63,443 nt of DNA. Origin: JAFEBO01 sp036392375. GTDB taxonomy: Bacteria; Planctomycetota; Phycisphaerae; Phycisphaerales; UBA1924. The notes under the pieces are model-generated. The model was given only the letters and a program-made list of their open reading frames with translations. It had not been told where the DNA came from and ran no database searches. Where the stretch lies: contig DASVYC010000015.1 of the NCBI GenBank assembly GCA_036392375.1, positions 1 through 63,443 on the forward strand, given 5' to 3'. Position 1 is the stretch's first letter. Every line of letters starts with the position of its first letter. The position numbers and the translations under genes were made by a program. Positions 8,142 through 17,877 of this stretch are shown one piece after another.

Positions 8142-10364
8142 TCAGACCGCCGGGGCCGGCTGCTGCGGCACCGCCGGGGCGTTCTTCTTCGCCTCTTCGA
8201 TCAAGACAGCCTTGCGGCTGAGCTTGATGCGGCCCTGGTCGTCGACGAGGATGACCTTGACCTTGACCACGTCGCCGATCTTCACCACGTCGGTCACGCT
8301 CTTGACGTAACCCTCGGCGAGTTCGGAGATATGGCACATGCCGTCGGTGCCCGGGGCGAGCTCGACGAACGCGCCGAAGTCCTTCACGCTGACGACCTTG
8401 CCGGTGTAGACCGCGCCGACCTTGACCTCTTCGCAGAGGGCCTCGATCTCGGTGCGGGCGCCCTCGAGCGAGGGGCCGTCGGTCGAGGCGATCTGGACGG
8501 TGCCGTCGTCCTCGACGTCGATGGTGACGCCGTAGCGGTCCTGCAGGCCGCGGATCATCTTGCCGCCCGGTCCGATCAGCTTGCCGATCTTCTCGGGGTC
8601 GATGCGGAGAGTGACGATGCGCGGGGCCAGGGGGCTGATGTCTGCACGCGGCTTGTCGATGATCCGCTCCATGATGTCGATGATCTCGAGGCGGCCCTGC
8701 TTGGCCTGCTCGAGGATCTTCTCGATCTGGGAGACGACCAGGCCGCGGGCCTTGAGGTCGAGCTGGATGCCGGTGATGCCCTCGCGGGTACCGGAGACCT
8801 TGAAGTCCATGTCGCCGAAGAAGTCCTCTTCACCGATGATGTCGGTGACGAAGAGCTCGTTCTGGTCGTTATCGTCGCTGAAGCGACCGACGGAGATGCC
8901 GGCGACGGTGGCCTTGATGGGGACGCCGGCGTCCATAAGCGCCAAGCAGCCGCCGCAGACCGAAGCCATCGACGAGGAGCCGTTGGACTCGGTGATGTCG
9001 CTGACGACGCGGATGGTGTAGGGGAACTCATCGGGGCCGGGGATGACGCCCATGAGGGAGCGTTCTGCCAGAGCGCCGTGGCCGATCTCGCGACGGCCGG
9101 GGGCGCTGATGCGCTTCACTTCGCCGGTCGAGAAGGGCGGGAAGTTGTAGTGCAGCATGAACTTCTTGCTGTACTCGGGGATGAGGCCGTCGATGATCTG
9201 CTCGTCCTTGCCGGTGCCGAGCGTGACAGAGATGATGCTCTGGGTCTCGCCGCGCTGGAACATCGCCGAGCCGTGGGTGCGCTGCAGCACGCCGACCGCG
9301 CCCGTGATCGGGCGGATCTGGCGGGCCTTGCGGCCGTCGGCGCGAATCTGCTTCTCAACGATCAGGCGACGGGTGACCTTTTCTTCCAGACGGCGGAACG
9401 CTTCCTTGGCGAGGATGCGGTTCTTGAGGCTGGTGGCGTAGTCGCCGTAGGTGCCGTCGTTCTTGAGCGGGAACGCGCCGTCGAGGACCTTCTTGCGGAG
9501 CTCGTCGACCTTGGCGTTGCGCTCGGCCTTGGAGTTGATCTGGCGGGCCGCGGTCATCTCGGTCTCGGCGAGGGCGCGGACCTTTTCGGTGATCTCGGGA
9601 GTCGGGAGGAAGAGCTCGCCGCCCTTCTTGGGCTTGCCGACCTTGGCGACCAGCTCATTGATCAGGCCGAGCACGTCGTTGATGTGCTTCTGACCGAACT
9701 TGATGGCCTCGACCATGCTCGCCTCGTCGACCTCAGCGGCGCCGACCTCGATCATGTTCAGGCCGTCCTTGTGGCCCGAGAGCACAAGGTCCAAGTCGGA
9801 GTAATCAAGCTGGCTGATGGTGGGATTGACGGCGAACTGCGGGCCGTCGTCGGTGTGGATGCGTGCGACGCGGACCGTCGCGATCGGGCCCTCGAAGGGC
9901 ACGTCGCTGCACGCGAGGGCCGCGCTCGAGGCGATGCCAGCGATGACATCGGCGTCGTTCTCGGTGTCGTGGCTCAGCACGCTGCACTGGATCATGACCT
10001 CGTCGATAAACCCGTCGGGGAAGAGCGGGCGGATCGGGCGGTCGATCATGCGCATGGTGAGAATTTCCTTCTCACTCGGCGGGCCTTCGCGCTTCTTGAA
10101 GCCGCCCGGGAACTTGCCGGCGGCCGGGGTCTTCTCGCGGTAATCGACCGTCAGCGGGAAGAAGTCGATGCCCTCGCGCGGGTTAGAACGGACGACCGCG
10201 GCGAGCACGGTGGTGCCGCCGTAGGACGCGATGACCGTCGCGCCGGCGAGCTTGCCGACCACGCCGGTCTCGAGGGTGAGGGTGCGACCGCCGAGTTCCT
10301 TGCGGACGACGACCGCTCCCGGCAGGTCGGCGAGACCCGTGGAGACGTGAGAAACCTGTGACAT
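8142..10364 (-). CDS. pnp: Polyribonucleotide nucleotidyltransferase (PNPase)
   Basis: A 740-residue 3'-5' phosphorolytic exoribonuclease of mRNA decay, acting as a trimer and often tied to RNase E. It shows two RNase PH domains (about residues 15-230 and 320-560), a KH domain with LIGPGGKMIRGLQ, and a C-terminal S1 domain (VKVGAVYTGKVVSVKDFGAF). The start is ATG 10364 (MSQVSHVSTG) with GAGGACTC upstream; longer in-frame frames on this strand are artefacts. It follows rpsO, the classical rpsO-pnp order, with a hairpin between them. A slightly extended alanine/proline tail is present. Confidence 0.96.
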   Translation of the reverse strand: MSQVSHVSTGLADLPGAVVVRKELGGRTLTLETGVVGKLAGATVIASYGGTTVLAAVVRSNPREGIDFFPLTVDYREKTPAAGKFPGGFKKREGPPSEKEILTMRMIDRPIRPLFPDGFIDEVMIQCSVLSHDTENDADVIAGIASSAALACSDVPFEGPIATVRVARIHTDDGPQFAVNPTISQLDYSDLDLVLSGHKDGLNMIEVGAAEVDEASMVEAIKFGQKHINDVLGLINELVAKVGKPKKGGELFLPTPEITEKVRALAETEMTAARQINSKAERNAKVDELRKKVLDGAFPLKNDGTYGDYATSLKNRILAKEAFRRLEEKVTRRLIVEKQIRADGRKARQIRPITGAVGVLQRTHGSAMFQRGETQSIISVTLGTGKDEQIIDGLIPEYSKKFMLHYNFPPFSTGEVKRISAPGRREIGHGALAERSLMGVIPGPDEFPYTIRVVSDITESNGSSSMASVCGGCLALMDAGVPIKATVAGISVGRFSDDNDQNELFVTDIIGEEDFFGDMDFKVSGTREGITGIQLDLKARGLVVSQIEKILEQAKQGRLEIIDIMERIIDKPRADISPLAPRIVTLRIDPEKIGKLIGPGGKMIRGLQDRYGVTIDVEDDGTVQIASTDGPSLEGARTEIEALCEEVKVGAVYTGKVVSVKDFGAFVELAPGTDGMCHISELAEGYVKSVTDVVKIGDVVKVKVILVDDQGRIKLSRKAVLIEEAKKNAPAVPQQPAPAV

Positions 10365-10575
10365 GGAATGAGTCCTCTGCTGTGGAATCACCGCGCCCGC
10401 GCGAATTCCGTTCGCGGGACGCCGTGCGATTCCGGGGCTTGTCGCCCCCCGGTCTTCCCGTTGAGTGGCAGAAGGCAGAGGCCGGATTGCTGAAGGTTCA
10501 GCCCGCCGACGTTTGCCTACCGCCCTGCGAGAGAGGCCGGAGGGGCACGAACGTCCGGGCCGAAACACCGGCCCG

Positions 10576-10612
10576 AAACAAATCGGCCCGGCGTTCTCTC
10601 GAACACCGGGCC
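10576..10612 (-). terminator. Hairpin between rpsO and pnp (attenuator or processing site)
   Basis: On the minus strand GGCCCGGTGTTC / GAACGCCGGGCC pair over 12 bp (one G-U) with a GAGA loop, followed by GATTTGTTT. It lies just after the rpsO stop. In well-studied rpsO-pnp operons this site holds an attenuator and RNase processing sites; a partial terminator is likely here too. A second small hairpin (GGGCCGG...CCGGCCC) follows. Confidence 0.6.
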
Positions 10613-10624
10613 GGGAAAGTCTGC

Positions 10625-10894
10625 TTACTTGCGGAGGCCGAGTTTCGCGATCAGGCCCTGATACTCGCTCGGCTCCGTGCGAGCCAGGTAGCGCAGCAGG
10701 CGGTTGCGCTTGCCGACCATCAGCACCAGCCCCCGACGGCTGTGGTTGTCCTTGTCGTGACCCTTGAGGTGGTCCGACACTTCCTTGATCCGCTCGGTCA
10801 GCATCGCGATCTGGACCTGGGGCGAGCCCGAGTCCTTGTCGTGCGTGCGGTACGTGGAGACGATTTGCTTGCGACGTTCGGCGACCAGTGCCAT
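10625..10894 (-). CDS. rpsO: 30S ribosomal protein S15
   Basis: An 89-residue uS15, normal length, with the conserved GSPQVQIAMLTERI, HLKGHDKDNHSRRGL and GKRNRLLRYL segments. It binds 16S rRNA helices 20-22 early in small-subunit assembly. It is the first gene of the rpsO-pnp operon. GAAGGAAG stands about 10 nt before the ATG, a good Shine-Dalgarno. S15 often represses its own mRNA; an inverted repeat lies upstream at 10940-10977, and TAAAGT at 10934-10939 is a possible -10 box. Confidence 0.97.
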   Translation of the reverse strand: MALVAERRKQIVSTYRTHDKDSGSPQVQIAMLTERIKEVSDHLKGHDKDNHSRRGLVLMVGKRNRLLRYLARTEPSEYQGLIAKLGLRK

Positions 10895-10939
10895 TCGTGT
10901 AACTTCCTTCGTTCGACCTTCTTTTGGATGCCAACTTTA

Positions 10940-10977
10940 GGCCCGCCCCGGCTCGGTGTCTATCCCCTCGGCGGGCC
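10940..10977 (-). promoter_or_regulatory. Inverted repeat upstream of rpsO
   Basis: GGCCCGCC and GGCGGGCC form a perfect 8-bp stem around a 22-nt spacer, starting 46 nt before the rpsO start. It could be part of a long leader for S15 autoregulation, or lie in promoter DNA if transcription starts at the TAAAGT box beside it. The rest of the 334-bp divergent gap up to 11228 shows no recognisable gene. Confidence 0.35.
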
Positions 10978-11228
10978 GCCTCCGCACCCCAATCCGGTGT
11001 CTTCCCCCTATCTCCTCCACCCCCATCGGGTGGTCACCGCACCCGGGGCAATCGTCCCGGATCTTGTGCATCCCACGCAGCCCGAACGATCCTCGCGACA
11101 GCGACTCCATCGATGAGCCATCCGATCCCCGCGCCTTTGGAACGCCGCTCCCCGGTCCGAAGAAACAAGAGTTGGTTCTTCCGCACCGCCGGACCCGCCC
11201 AGGGACTCGGCGGTGATTCTGCGCGGAG

Positions 11229-13130
<1,902 letters not shown>

Positions 13131-13153
13131 CGAACGCGCCAACGAGATGTCCT

Positions 13154-14080
13154 CTAGACCGTCGCGGCGCTCTTGTGCCCGGTCGAGCTGCTGCTCATCG
13201 CCGGAGCGCTGGGCGAGTAGTCGTACACGCCGCGCCCGGTCTTATCGCCCATCCGCCCCGCTGCCACGAGCTGCTTGAGCAGCGGACACGGGCGGTAGCG
13301 ATCGCTACCCAGGCCGTCGGCCAGCACGTTCATGATGTGCACGCAGGTGTCGAGACCGATGAAGTCGGCCAGACGCAGCGGGCCCATCGGGAAGTTGCAG
13401 CCGAGCTTCATGATCTCGTCGATGTGCTGCGGCTCGGCCACGCCCTCCATCCACGCGTAGAACGCCTCGTTGATCATCGGCATCAGCACGCGGTTGCTGA
13501 CGAACCCGGCCCGATCGTTCGCGGGGATCGGCGTCTTGCCGAGCGACGCCGCGAGATTGGTCACACGCGTCACCGTCTCGGCGCTCGTCTGCAGGCCGCG
13601 GATCACCTCGACCAGCTTCATCACAGGCACCGGGTTAAAAAAGTGCATGCCGACCACGCGCTCGGGGTGGCCCTGCGGCCCGACGCTGGCGGCGATATCG
13701 GTGATGCTGATCGAGCTGGTGTTGCTCGCCAGGATCTGCGTCGGGAACAGGGTCGCGAGCTTCGCGAACAGCTCGCGCTTGGTCTTGGCGTCCTCCACGA
13801 TCGCCTCGATCACGATGTCGGCGCCCTTCAGCATCTCCAGGCTCTCGACGTAGTGCAGCCGCCCCACCGCCGCCTGCACGTCGGTGTCCTTCATGCGGCC
13901 CTTCTCGACCTCGCGGGCGAGGCGTTTGGTGTGCCCGTCGCGACAGCGCCCCAACGCCGCGGACGACGCGTCGCAGACCAGGGTCTTGAAGCCGTGGACC
14001 GCGGCCACCTGCGCGATGCCGCCGCCCATCTGCCCCGCACCGATGACGCCGATTGTGTGAATCGTGTGAGTGGTTCCCAT
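13154..14080 (-). CDS. 3-hydroxyacyl-CoA dehydrogenase (3-hydroxybutyryl-CoA type)
   Basis: A 308-residue NAD-dependent dehydrogenase that interconverts 3-hydroxyacyl-CoA and 3-oxoacyl-CoA in fatty-acid or butyrate metabolism. The Rossmann loop is GVIGAGQMGGGIAQ; SNTSSISIT and GMHFFNPVPVMKLVE carry the conserved catalytic region, and the C-terminal helical domain begins near GFVSNRVLMPMINEA. The length is typical of the short Hbd/PaaH form. The alternative, a specialised hydroxyacyl substrate, cannot be excluded. It is divergent from the TPR gene with a shared 60-bp region holding two opposite -10-like boxes and a palindrome. Confidence 0.93.
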   Translation of the reverse strand: MGTTHTIHTIGVIGAGQMGGGIAQVAAVHGFKTLVCDASSAALGRCRDGHTKRLAREVEKGRMKDTDVQAAVGRLHYVESLEMLKGADIVIEAIVEDAKTKRELFAKLATLFPTQILASNTSSISITDIAASVGPQGHPERVVGMHFFNPVPVMKLVEVIRGLQTSAETVTRVTNLAASLGKTPIPANDRAGFVSNRVLMPMINEAFYAWMEGVAEPQHIDEIMKLGCNFPMGPLRLADFIGLDTCVHIMNVLADGLGSDRYRPCPLLKQLVAAGRMGDKTGRGVYDYSPSAPAMSSSSTGHKSAATV

Positions 14081-14086
14081 GGCCGG

Positions 14087-14092
14087 AGTCTA
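14087..14092 (-). promoter_or_regulatory. -10-like element of the hydroxyacyl-CoA dehydrogenase gene
   Basis: TAGACT on the minus strand ends 6 nt before ATG 14080, predicting a leaderless transcript. No Shine-Dalgarno is seen. Confidence 0.5.
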
Positions 14093-14096
14093 TCGA

Positions 14097-14116
14097 GAAT
14101 CTCCGCTCCGAGATTC
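14097..14116. promoter_or_regulatory. Palindrome between two divergent promoters (operator candidate)
   Basis: GAATCTC / GAGATTC, a perfect 7-bp inverted repeat with a 6-bp spacer, lies in the centre of the hydroxyacyl-CoA dehydrogenase / TPR divergent region. It overlaps the -35 position of both predicted promoters, so a dimeric regulator bound here could affect both genes. Which regulator is unknown. Confidence 0.4.
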
Positions 14117-14132
14117 CCGCCCGCAGCGCGGG

Positions 14133-14138
14133 TAGGCT
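14133..14138 (+). promoter_or_regulatory. -10-like element of the TPR gene
   Basis: TAGGCT ends 5 nt before ATG 14144, again a leaderless geometry, mirroring the box for the divergent dehydrogenase gene. Confidence 0.5.
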
Positions 14139-14143
14139 TGGGC

Positions 14144-14452
14144 ATGCCGAGCATCGAGCAACTCCAGAGGCTGCTGGCCGCCGACCCCCATGACGCGTTC
14201 ACCCTCTACGCCATGGGGCAGGAACTCGCCAAGCGCGGCGAGGTGGACAAGGCGGTCGCCTTCTACGACCGCTCGATCGCCGCCAACCCCGACGATGGCT
14301 ACACGTTCTTCCACAAGGCCCGGGCCCTGCAGGCCGCGAACCGCGTCCCCGAGGCGATCGCCGCGGTGCGAGCGGGAATCGCCGCCGCCCGTCGCGTCGG
14401 TGACAACAAGGCCCTCAACGAGTTGAGCGCATTCCTGGATGAGATGGAGTGA
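14144..14452 (+). CDS. Small TPR-repeat protein
   Basis: A 102-residue protein that is little more than two to three tetratricopeptide helices: DAFTLYAMGQELAKRGEVDK and GYTFFHKARALQAANRVPEA match the TPR consensus. Such proteins act as adaptors for protein contacts. The start is ATG 14144, 5 nt after a TAGGCT box; longer in-frame sequence upstream is antisense to the dehydrogenase gene and is not coding. A rhodanese gene follows 3 nt after the stop, so they form an operon. Confidence 0.8.
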   Translation: MPSIEQLQRLLAADPHDAFTLYAMGQELAKRGEVDKAVAFYDRSIAANPDDGYTFFHKARALQAANRVPEAIAAVRAGIAAARRVGDNKALNELSAFLDEME

Positions 14453-14455
14453 ACC

Positions 14456-14875
14456 ATGTCGAGCGACCGAGCCGGACTGGCGAGCGATTACAACTTCAAG
14501 CCCGACTGGGAAGTCACCCCCGTGGAGGCCAAGCGACTTCTCGACTCGGGGGCGGCAGTGCTGGTGATCGACGTGCGACTCGATCCCGAGTGGGACTTCG
14601 CACGCGTCCCAAGCACCGTGCACGTGCCGCTCGATGAACTCGAGTCGCGGGCCGACGAGATCCGCGAGCTGGCCGAGAAGACGCCCGGTTGCCAAGTGCT
14701 CGCGCTCTGCCACCACGGGGTGCGCTCGATGAAGGCGGCGGCCTACTTTCGCTCGATCGGGCTCGCCAACGCGAAATCGATCGCCGGCGGGATCGAGGCC
14801 TGGTCGAAGGGCGCGGACCCCGGCGTCCCGCGCTACGAGCGTCAGGGCTCGAGTGTCTGGCCGGCGAAGAAGTGA
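14456..14875 (+). CDS. Rhodanese-domain protein
   Basis: A 139-residue single-domain rhodanese. The active-site loop is CHHGVRS with the predicted catalytic C85; IDVRLDPEWDFARV and GGIEAWSKG are the conserved flanking motifs. It may transfer sulfur through a cysteine persulfide or act in redox signalling; a physiological acceptor is not evident. It is 3 nt downstream of the TPR gene and converges on the dockerin-like gene with only 9 nt between stops. Confidence 0.9.
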   Translation: MSSDRAGLASDYNFKPDWEVTPVEAKRLLDSGAAVLVIDVRLDPEWDFARVPSTVHVPLDELESRADEIRELAEKTPGCQVLALCHHGVRSMKAAAYFRSIGLANAKSIAGGIEAWSKGADPGVPRYERQGSSVWPAKK

Positions 14876-14884
14876 TCTCTCACA

Positions 14885-16372
14885 TCACGGCGCCGTCGGG
14901 AACAGGACCTTGATCTTCTTGGGCGAGGAGTTGCTCAGCCACTGGGAATCCGGAGTCGGCTCCGGTCCGGGGTAGAAGTAATGGACCGTCAACGCCGCGA
15001 AAGGATCGAAGAGGACCGCGTTGAGGAATCGCTCGTACTCGACCTGGAGCTGATCAAACGGCAGATCGTCGTCCAGCGCCGCCACCCTCCCCAGACCTGA
15101 CCGGCTGGTTCGCATCGCGGCGTAGCTCGGCAACTGTCCTGTCTGGACGCCAAAGGGCGTGGGTGCCAGCTTCACCAAGGCGTTGGGCGTGAGGTCCGAT
15201 GTCCAGCCGTCCACCCCGACCGGCACGGCATCGGGAAGCTGATCGGTAATCGGGTCTTTCTCGAAAGGGTTGTTGAACTGATTGTCCCACCGGTTGCGGC
15301 CACCCGCCAGCGGCATGTACACCTTCCGGATGACGTTCGCTTCCGGGCACAGCACGTTGTTGTATGCCTGGACGAAGACCTCCGTGAAGTCCGCGTCATC
15401 GACGAATCCGTCGAAGTTCAGGTCCGCCACGCACCCCGCGGGCATCTCCGGGGCGGCGCAATCCACGATGTTGTACTGAGCCGCGAATACCTGGAAGTCT
15501 GCGTCGTCGACGATCGCGTCCTCGTTGAGATCGCCGGTGCACGGCGGCCGCTCCGACATCACCAGCCAGTGCGTCAGGATCACGCCCTTGCCCTTGGTGG
15601 TGATCGGCGGCTCGAAGCCGGTCAGATCGAACTCGAAGGGCGAAGCAATGTCAAAGCCCGGGAAGGACAGGAACGCGAACGAGAGGGCCGCGTCGAGCTT
15701 GTAGGGGTTGTAGAACACCGACAAATCGTTGTTGTTGTGCGGCAGGGTGGTGTCCACCAGCGAGAACAGATACGAACGGAAGACACGGATCTCGAACTCC
15801 GTCGAGATCGAGATCAGGGCGCTCTGATAACTCGCCAGCGGCTGCGCGACGTTCAGGTCGCCGCCGGGCCAGGTCGCCGCCTCCCACGGCTCCAACACGA
15901 TCGACAGTTTCTGATTGCCCGCAAGCTCGAGGGGATTGGAGATGTCGTCCGGATCGGACGAGATGTTTACGAGGGCAAGGTCCAGCGGTTCACCGCCCTC
16001 GGGCACGACGAACCCCTCGGTGGTGTACGCGCCGGGGTAGTTCCAGCTCAGATTGATCGAGCTGACGCCGCCCGTGTGGTCGTAGGAATTGAAGACTTCC
16101 TTCGCCTCCGTTGTGTCGTCGCGATCAGAGAAGGTCTTGCCGGGAACAACCACCTGGCCGGTCAGGTCGTTGCGAATCCACAGCACGCGCGACCGCGTGT
16201 CGGCGGGAGCGAGGGCCGCGGCCCGGGCCGCGGCCGCACTGGGAACCACGACCGTCGAGGCTGGCATCGCGACGCGGTGCCTTGGGGCGGCGATCTGAGC
16301 GTCCGCGACCCCCGCAAGCAGCGACGTCAGGGCACAGGCGGAGCAGGCGATACGAGCAAAGACAACGGTCAT
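14885..16372 (-). CDS. Secreted protein with dockerin-like calcium loops
   Basis: A 495-residue exported protein of unknown function. A signal peptide is clear after the chosen start (ATG 16372): basic, then a hydrophobic stretch ending in AGVADAQ. The N-terminal half (about residues 25-270) is beta-rich and without recognised motif. Near residues 280-345 are two dockerin-type EF-loops, GDLNEDAIVDDADFQVF and ADLNFDGFVDDADFTEVF, each followed by a cysteine. This pair is common on secreted planctomycete proteins and usually follows a variable domain. The C-terminal ~150 residues have no recognised motif; no PEP-CTERM or sortase signal was found. The true ligand of these loops in planctomycetes is not known. 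Confidence 0.75.
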   Translation of the reverse strand: MTVVFARIACSACALTSLLAGVADAQIAAPRHRVAMPASTVVVPSAAAARAAALAPADTRSRVLWIRNDLTGQVVVPGKTFSDRDDTTEAKEVFNSYDHTGGVSSINLSWNYPGAYTTEGFVVPEGGEPLDLALVNISSDPDDISNPLELAGNQKLSIVLEPWEAATWPGGDLNVAQPLASYQSALISISTEFEIRVFRSYLFSLVDTTLPHNNNDLSVFYNPYKLDAALSFAFLSFPGFDIASPFEFDLTGFEPPITTKGKGVILTHWLVMSERPPCTGDLNEDAIVDDADFQVFAAQYNIVDCAAPEMPAGCVADLNFDGFVDDADFTEVFVQAYNNVLCPEANVIRKVYMPLAGGRNRWDNQFNNPFEKDPITDQLPDAVPVGVDGWTSDLTPNALVKLAPTPFGVQTGQLPSYAAMRTSRSGLGRVAALDDDLPFDQLQVEYERFLNAVLFDPFAALTVHYFYPGPEPTPDSQWLSNSSPKKIKVLFPTAP

Positions 16373-16539
16373 GAATGACTCCCCTCGAGGATCCACCGGA
16401 GGACAATCTATACGTGCCGACTCCGACGGCTGTTGCCCCGTAGAAACGAGAACACCCGCCCTTGACGCCACCGGGTTCTATCGGCCCGGCTTCGTCGTGG
16501 GTTGTTCGCGCCACCCTTTCTGTCTCACACGCCCGATAA

Positions 16540-17745
16540 TCAACGCTTTGCCGACGCCATCGCCGCCACGAACTCGTCGAACAAGTAGCTCGAATCGTGT
16601 GGCCCGGGTGACGCCTCGGGGTGGTACTGCACGCTGAACACCGGCTTGTTCTTCATCCGGAAGCCCGCCAGCGTCTGATCGTTCAGGTGGATGTGCGTCG
16701 GCTCCGCCCCCGCCTTTTCGAGTGACGCCCGGTCGACCGCGAAGCCGTGGTTCTGGCTGGTGATCTCCACCTCGCCGCTGCGGGTGTTCAGGATCGGCTG
16801 GTTGATCCCGCGGTGCCCGAACTTGAGCTTGTACGTCGACGCCCCGATCGCGAGCGCGAGCAGCTGATGCCCGAGGCAGATGCCGAAGGTCGGAACCGTC
16901 ACCTGGGCGTCGTTCACGACCGAGCGGAGCGTGCCGATGGTCTTCTCGACCGCCGCAGGATCGCCCGGACCGTTGGAGATAAACAGCCCGTCGATCTCGC
17001 CCGCCTGGTAGCGGCGCTTGATCTCGTCGGCACCGATGTCGTGCGGCACGAGCGACACGTCGCAGCCGCGCTCCGTCAGGTTCCGCAGGATGTTCCGCTT
17101 GGCGCCGCAATCCAGAGCCAGCACCCGGAACTTCTTCTGGTCGCTCGACGCGACGCCCGCGGGCGTCCAGTCGCCCATGTCCTCGCTCCACGCCGACGCG
17201 CTCGAACAACCCACCAGCGGCACCAGGTTCTGCCCCGCCATGCTGGGGTTGTTCTTCGCCATCTCAACGAGCTCGGCGTCCGACTTGGCGCTCTCGGACA
17301 AATCCGTCAGCACGCCCTGCATCGAGCCCGTGGTGCGGAGCTTCTTCGTGAGCGCACGCGTGTCGACGCCCTCGATCCCGAGCACGTTGTACTTTGCAAG
17401 ATACGACGACAGGTCGGAATTGGCCCGGAAGTTGGAGTGCAGCCGCGCCAATTCGCGGATCACCAGCCCCGAGACCTGCACCTTGTGGCTTTCGACGTCC
17501 TCGTCGTTGGTCCCGGTGTTCCCGATGAGCGGAAACGTCTGCACCAGGATCTGCCCGGTGTACGACGGGTCGGTCAGCGACTCCTGATAGCCGCAGACCG
17601 CGGTGTTGAACACCACCTCGGCCCGGGCGATGAGGCCCTTGCCGGTGGCTCCAAATGCGAAGCCGCGCAGCACCGTGCCATCGGCAAGAGCGAGGCGGGC
17701 GAGCGGCTTGCGTGCGGGTCGATGCGAGGGGGTCGAGGTGGGCAT
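16540..17745 (-). CDS. carA: Carbamoyl-phosphate synthase small subunit
   Basis: A 401-residue glutamine amidotransferase subunit that releases ammonia from glutamine for carbamoyl phosphate, feeding pyrimidine and arginine synthesis. The N-terminal CPSase domain has TDPSYTGQILVQTFPLIGNT; the class I amidotransferase domain has GICLGHQ with catalytic C290 and the HPEASPGPHD triad region. The start is ATG 17745, 8 nt after TAAACT; a GTG 21 nt upstream is the alternative. The large subunit carB is not in the window. It is divergent from priA. Confidence 0.96.
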   Translation of the reverse strand: MPTSTPSHRPARKPLARLALADGTVLRGFAFGATGKGLIARAEVVFNTAVCGYQESLTDPSYTGQILVQTFPLIGNTGTNDEDVESHKVQVSGLVIRELARLHSNFRANSDLSSYLAKYNVLGIEGVDTRALTKKLRTTGSMQGVLTDLSESAKSDAELVEMAKNNPSMAGQNLVPLVGCSSASAWSEDMGDWTPAGVASSDQKKFRVLALDCGAKRNILRNLTERGCDVSLVPHDIGADEIKRRYQAGEIDGLFISNGPGDPAAVEKTIGTLRSVVNDAQVTVPTFGICLGHQLLALAIGASTYKLKFGHRGINQPILNTRSGEVEITSQNHGFAVDRASLEKAGAEPTHIHLNDQTLAGFRMKNKPVFSVQYHPEASPGPHDSSYLFDEFVAAMASAKR

Positions 17746-17753
17746 CGAGGCGG

Positions 17754-17759
17754 AGTTTA
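17754..17759 (-). promoter_or_regulatory. -10-like element of carA
   Basis: TAAACT on the minus strand ends 8 nt before ATG 17745; the predicted start of transcription coincides with the start codon. Confidence 0.5.
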
Positions 17760-17864
17760 GGAGCACGACGCGGACTCGTCACGTCTCGGCGCCGATCTCG
17801 CGATGAATTCCGTGCATGACCGCCCGCGCGACGCGCCGGCTTCGGCACATCCACCCTCTTCGCG

Positions 17865-17870
17865 TAGAGT
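17865..17870 (+). promoter_or_regulatory. -10-like element of priA
   Basis: TAGAGT ends 7 nt before GTG 17878, which is why that GTG is preferred over the upstream in-frame ATG at 17803. Confidence 0.5.
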
Positions 17871-17877
17871 GTCCGCC

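Noticed and set aside
8043..10361. 772-codon plus-strand frame over pnp
   Set aside because: It is antisense to PNPase with KH and S1 domains and crosses the pnp terminator.
10937..11071. Small 44-codon gene upstream of rpsO
   Set aside because: It has no ribosome site or -10-like box, and overlaps an inverted repeat that explains the open sequence better.
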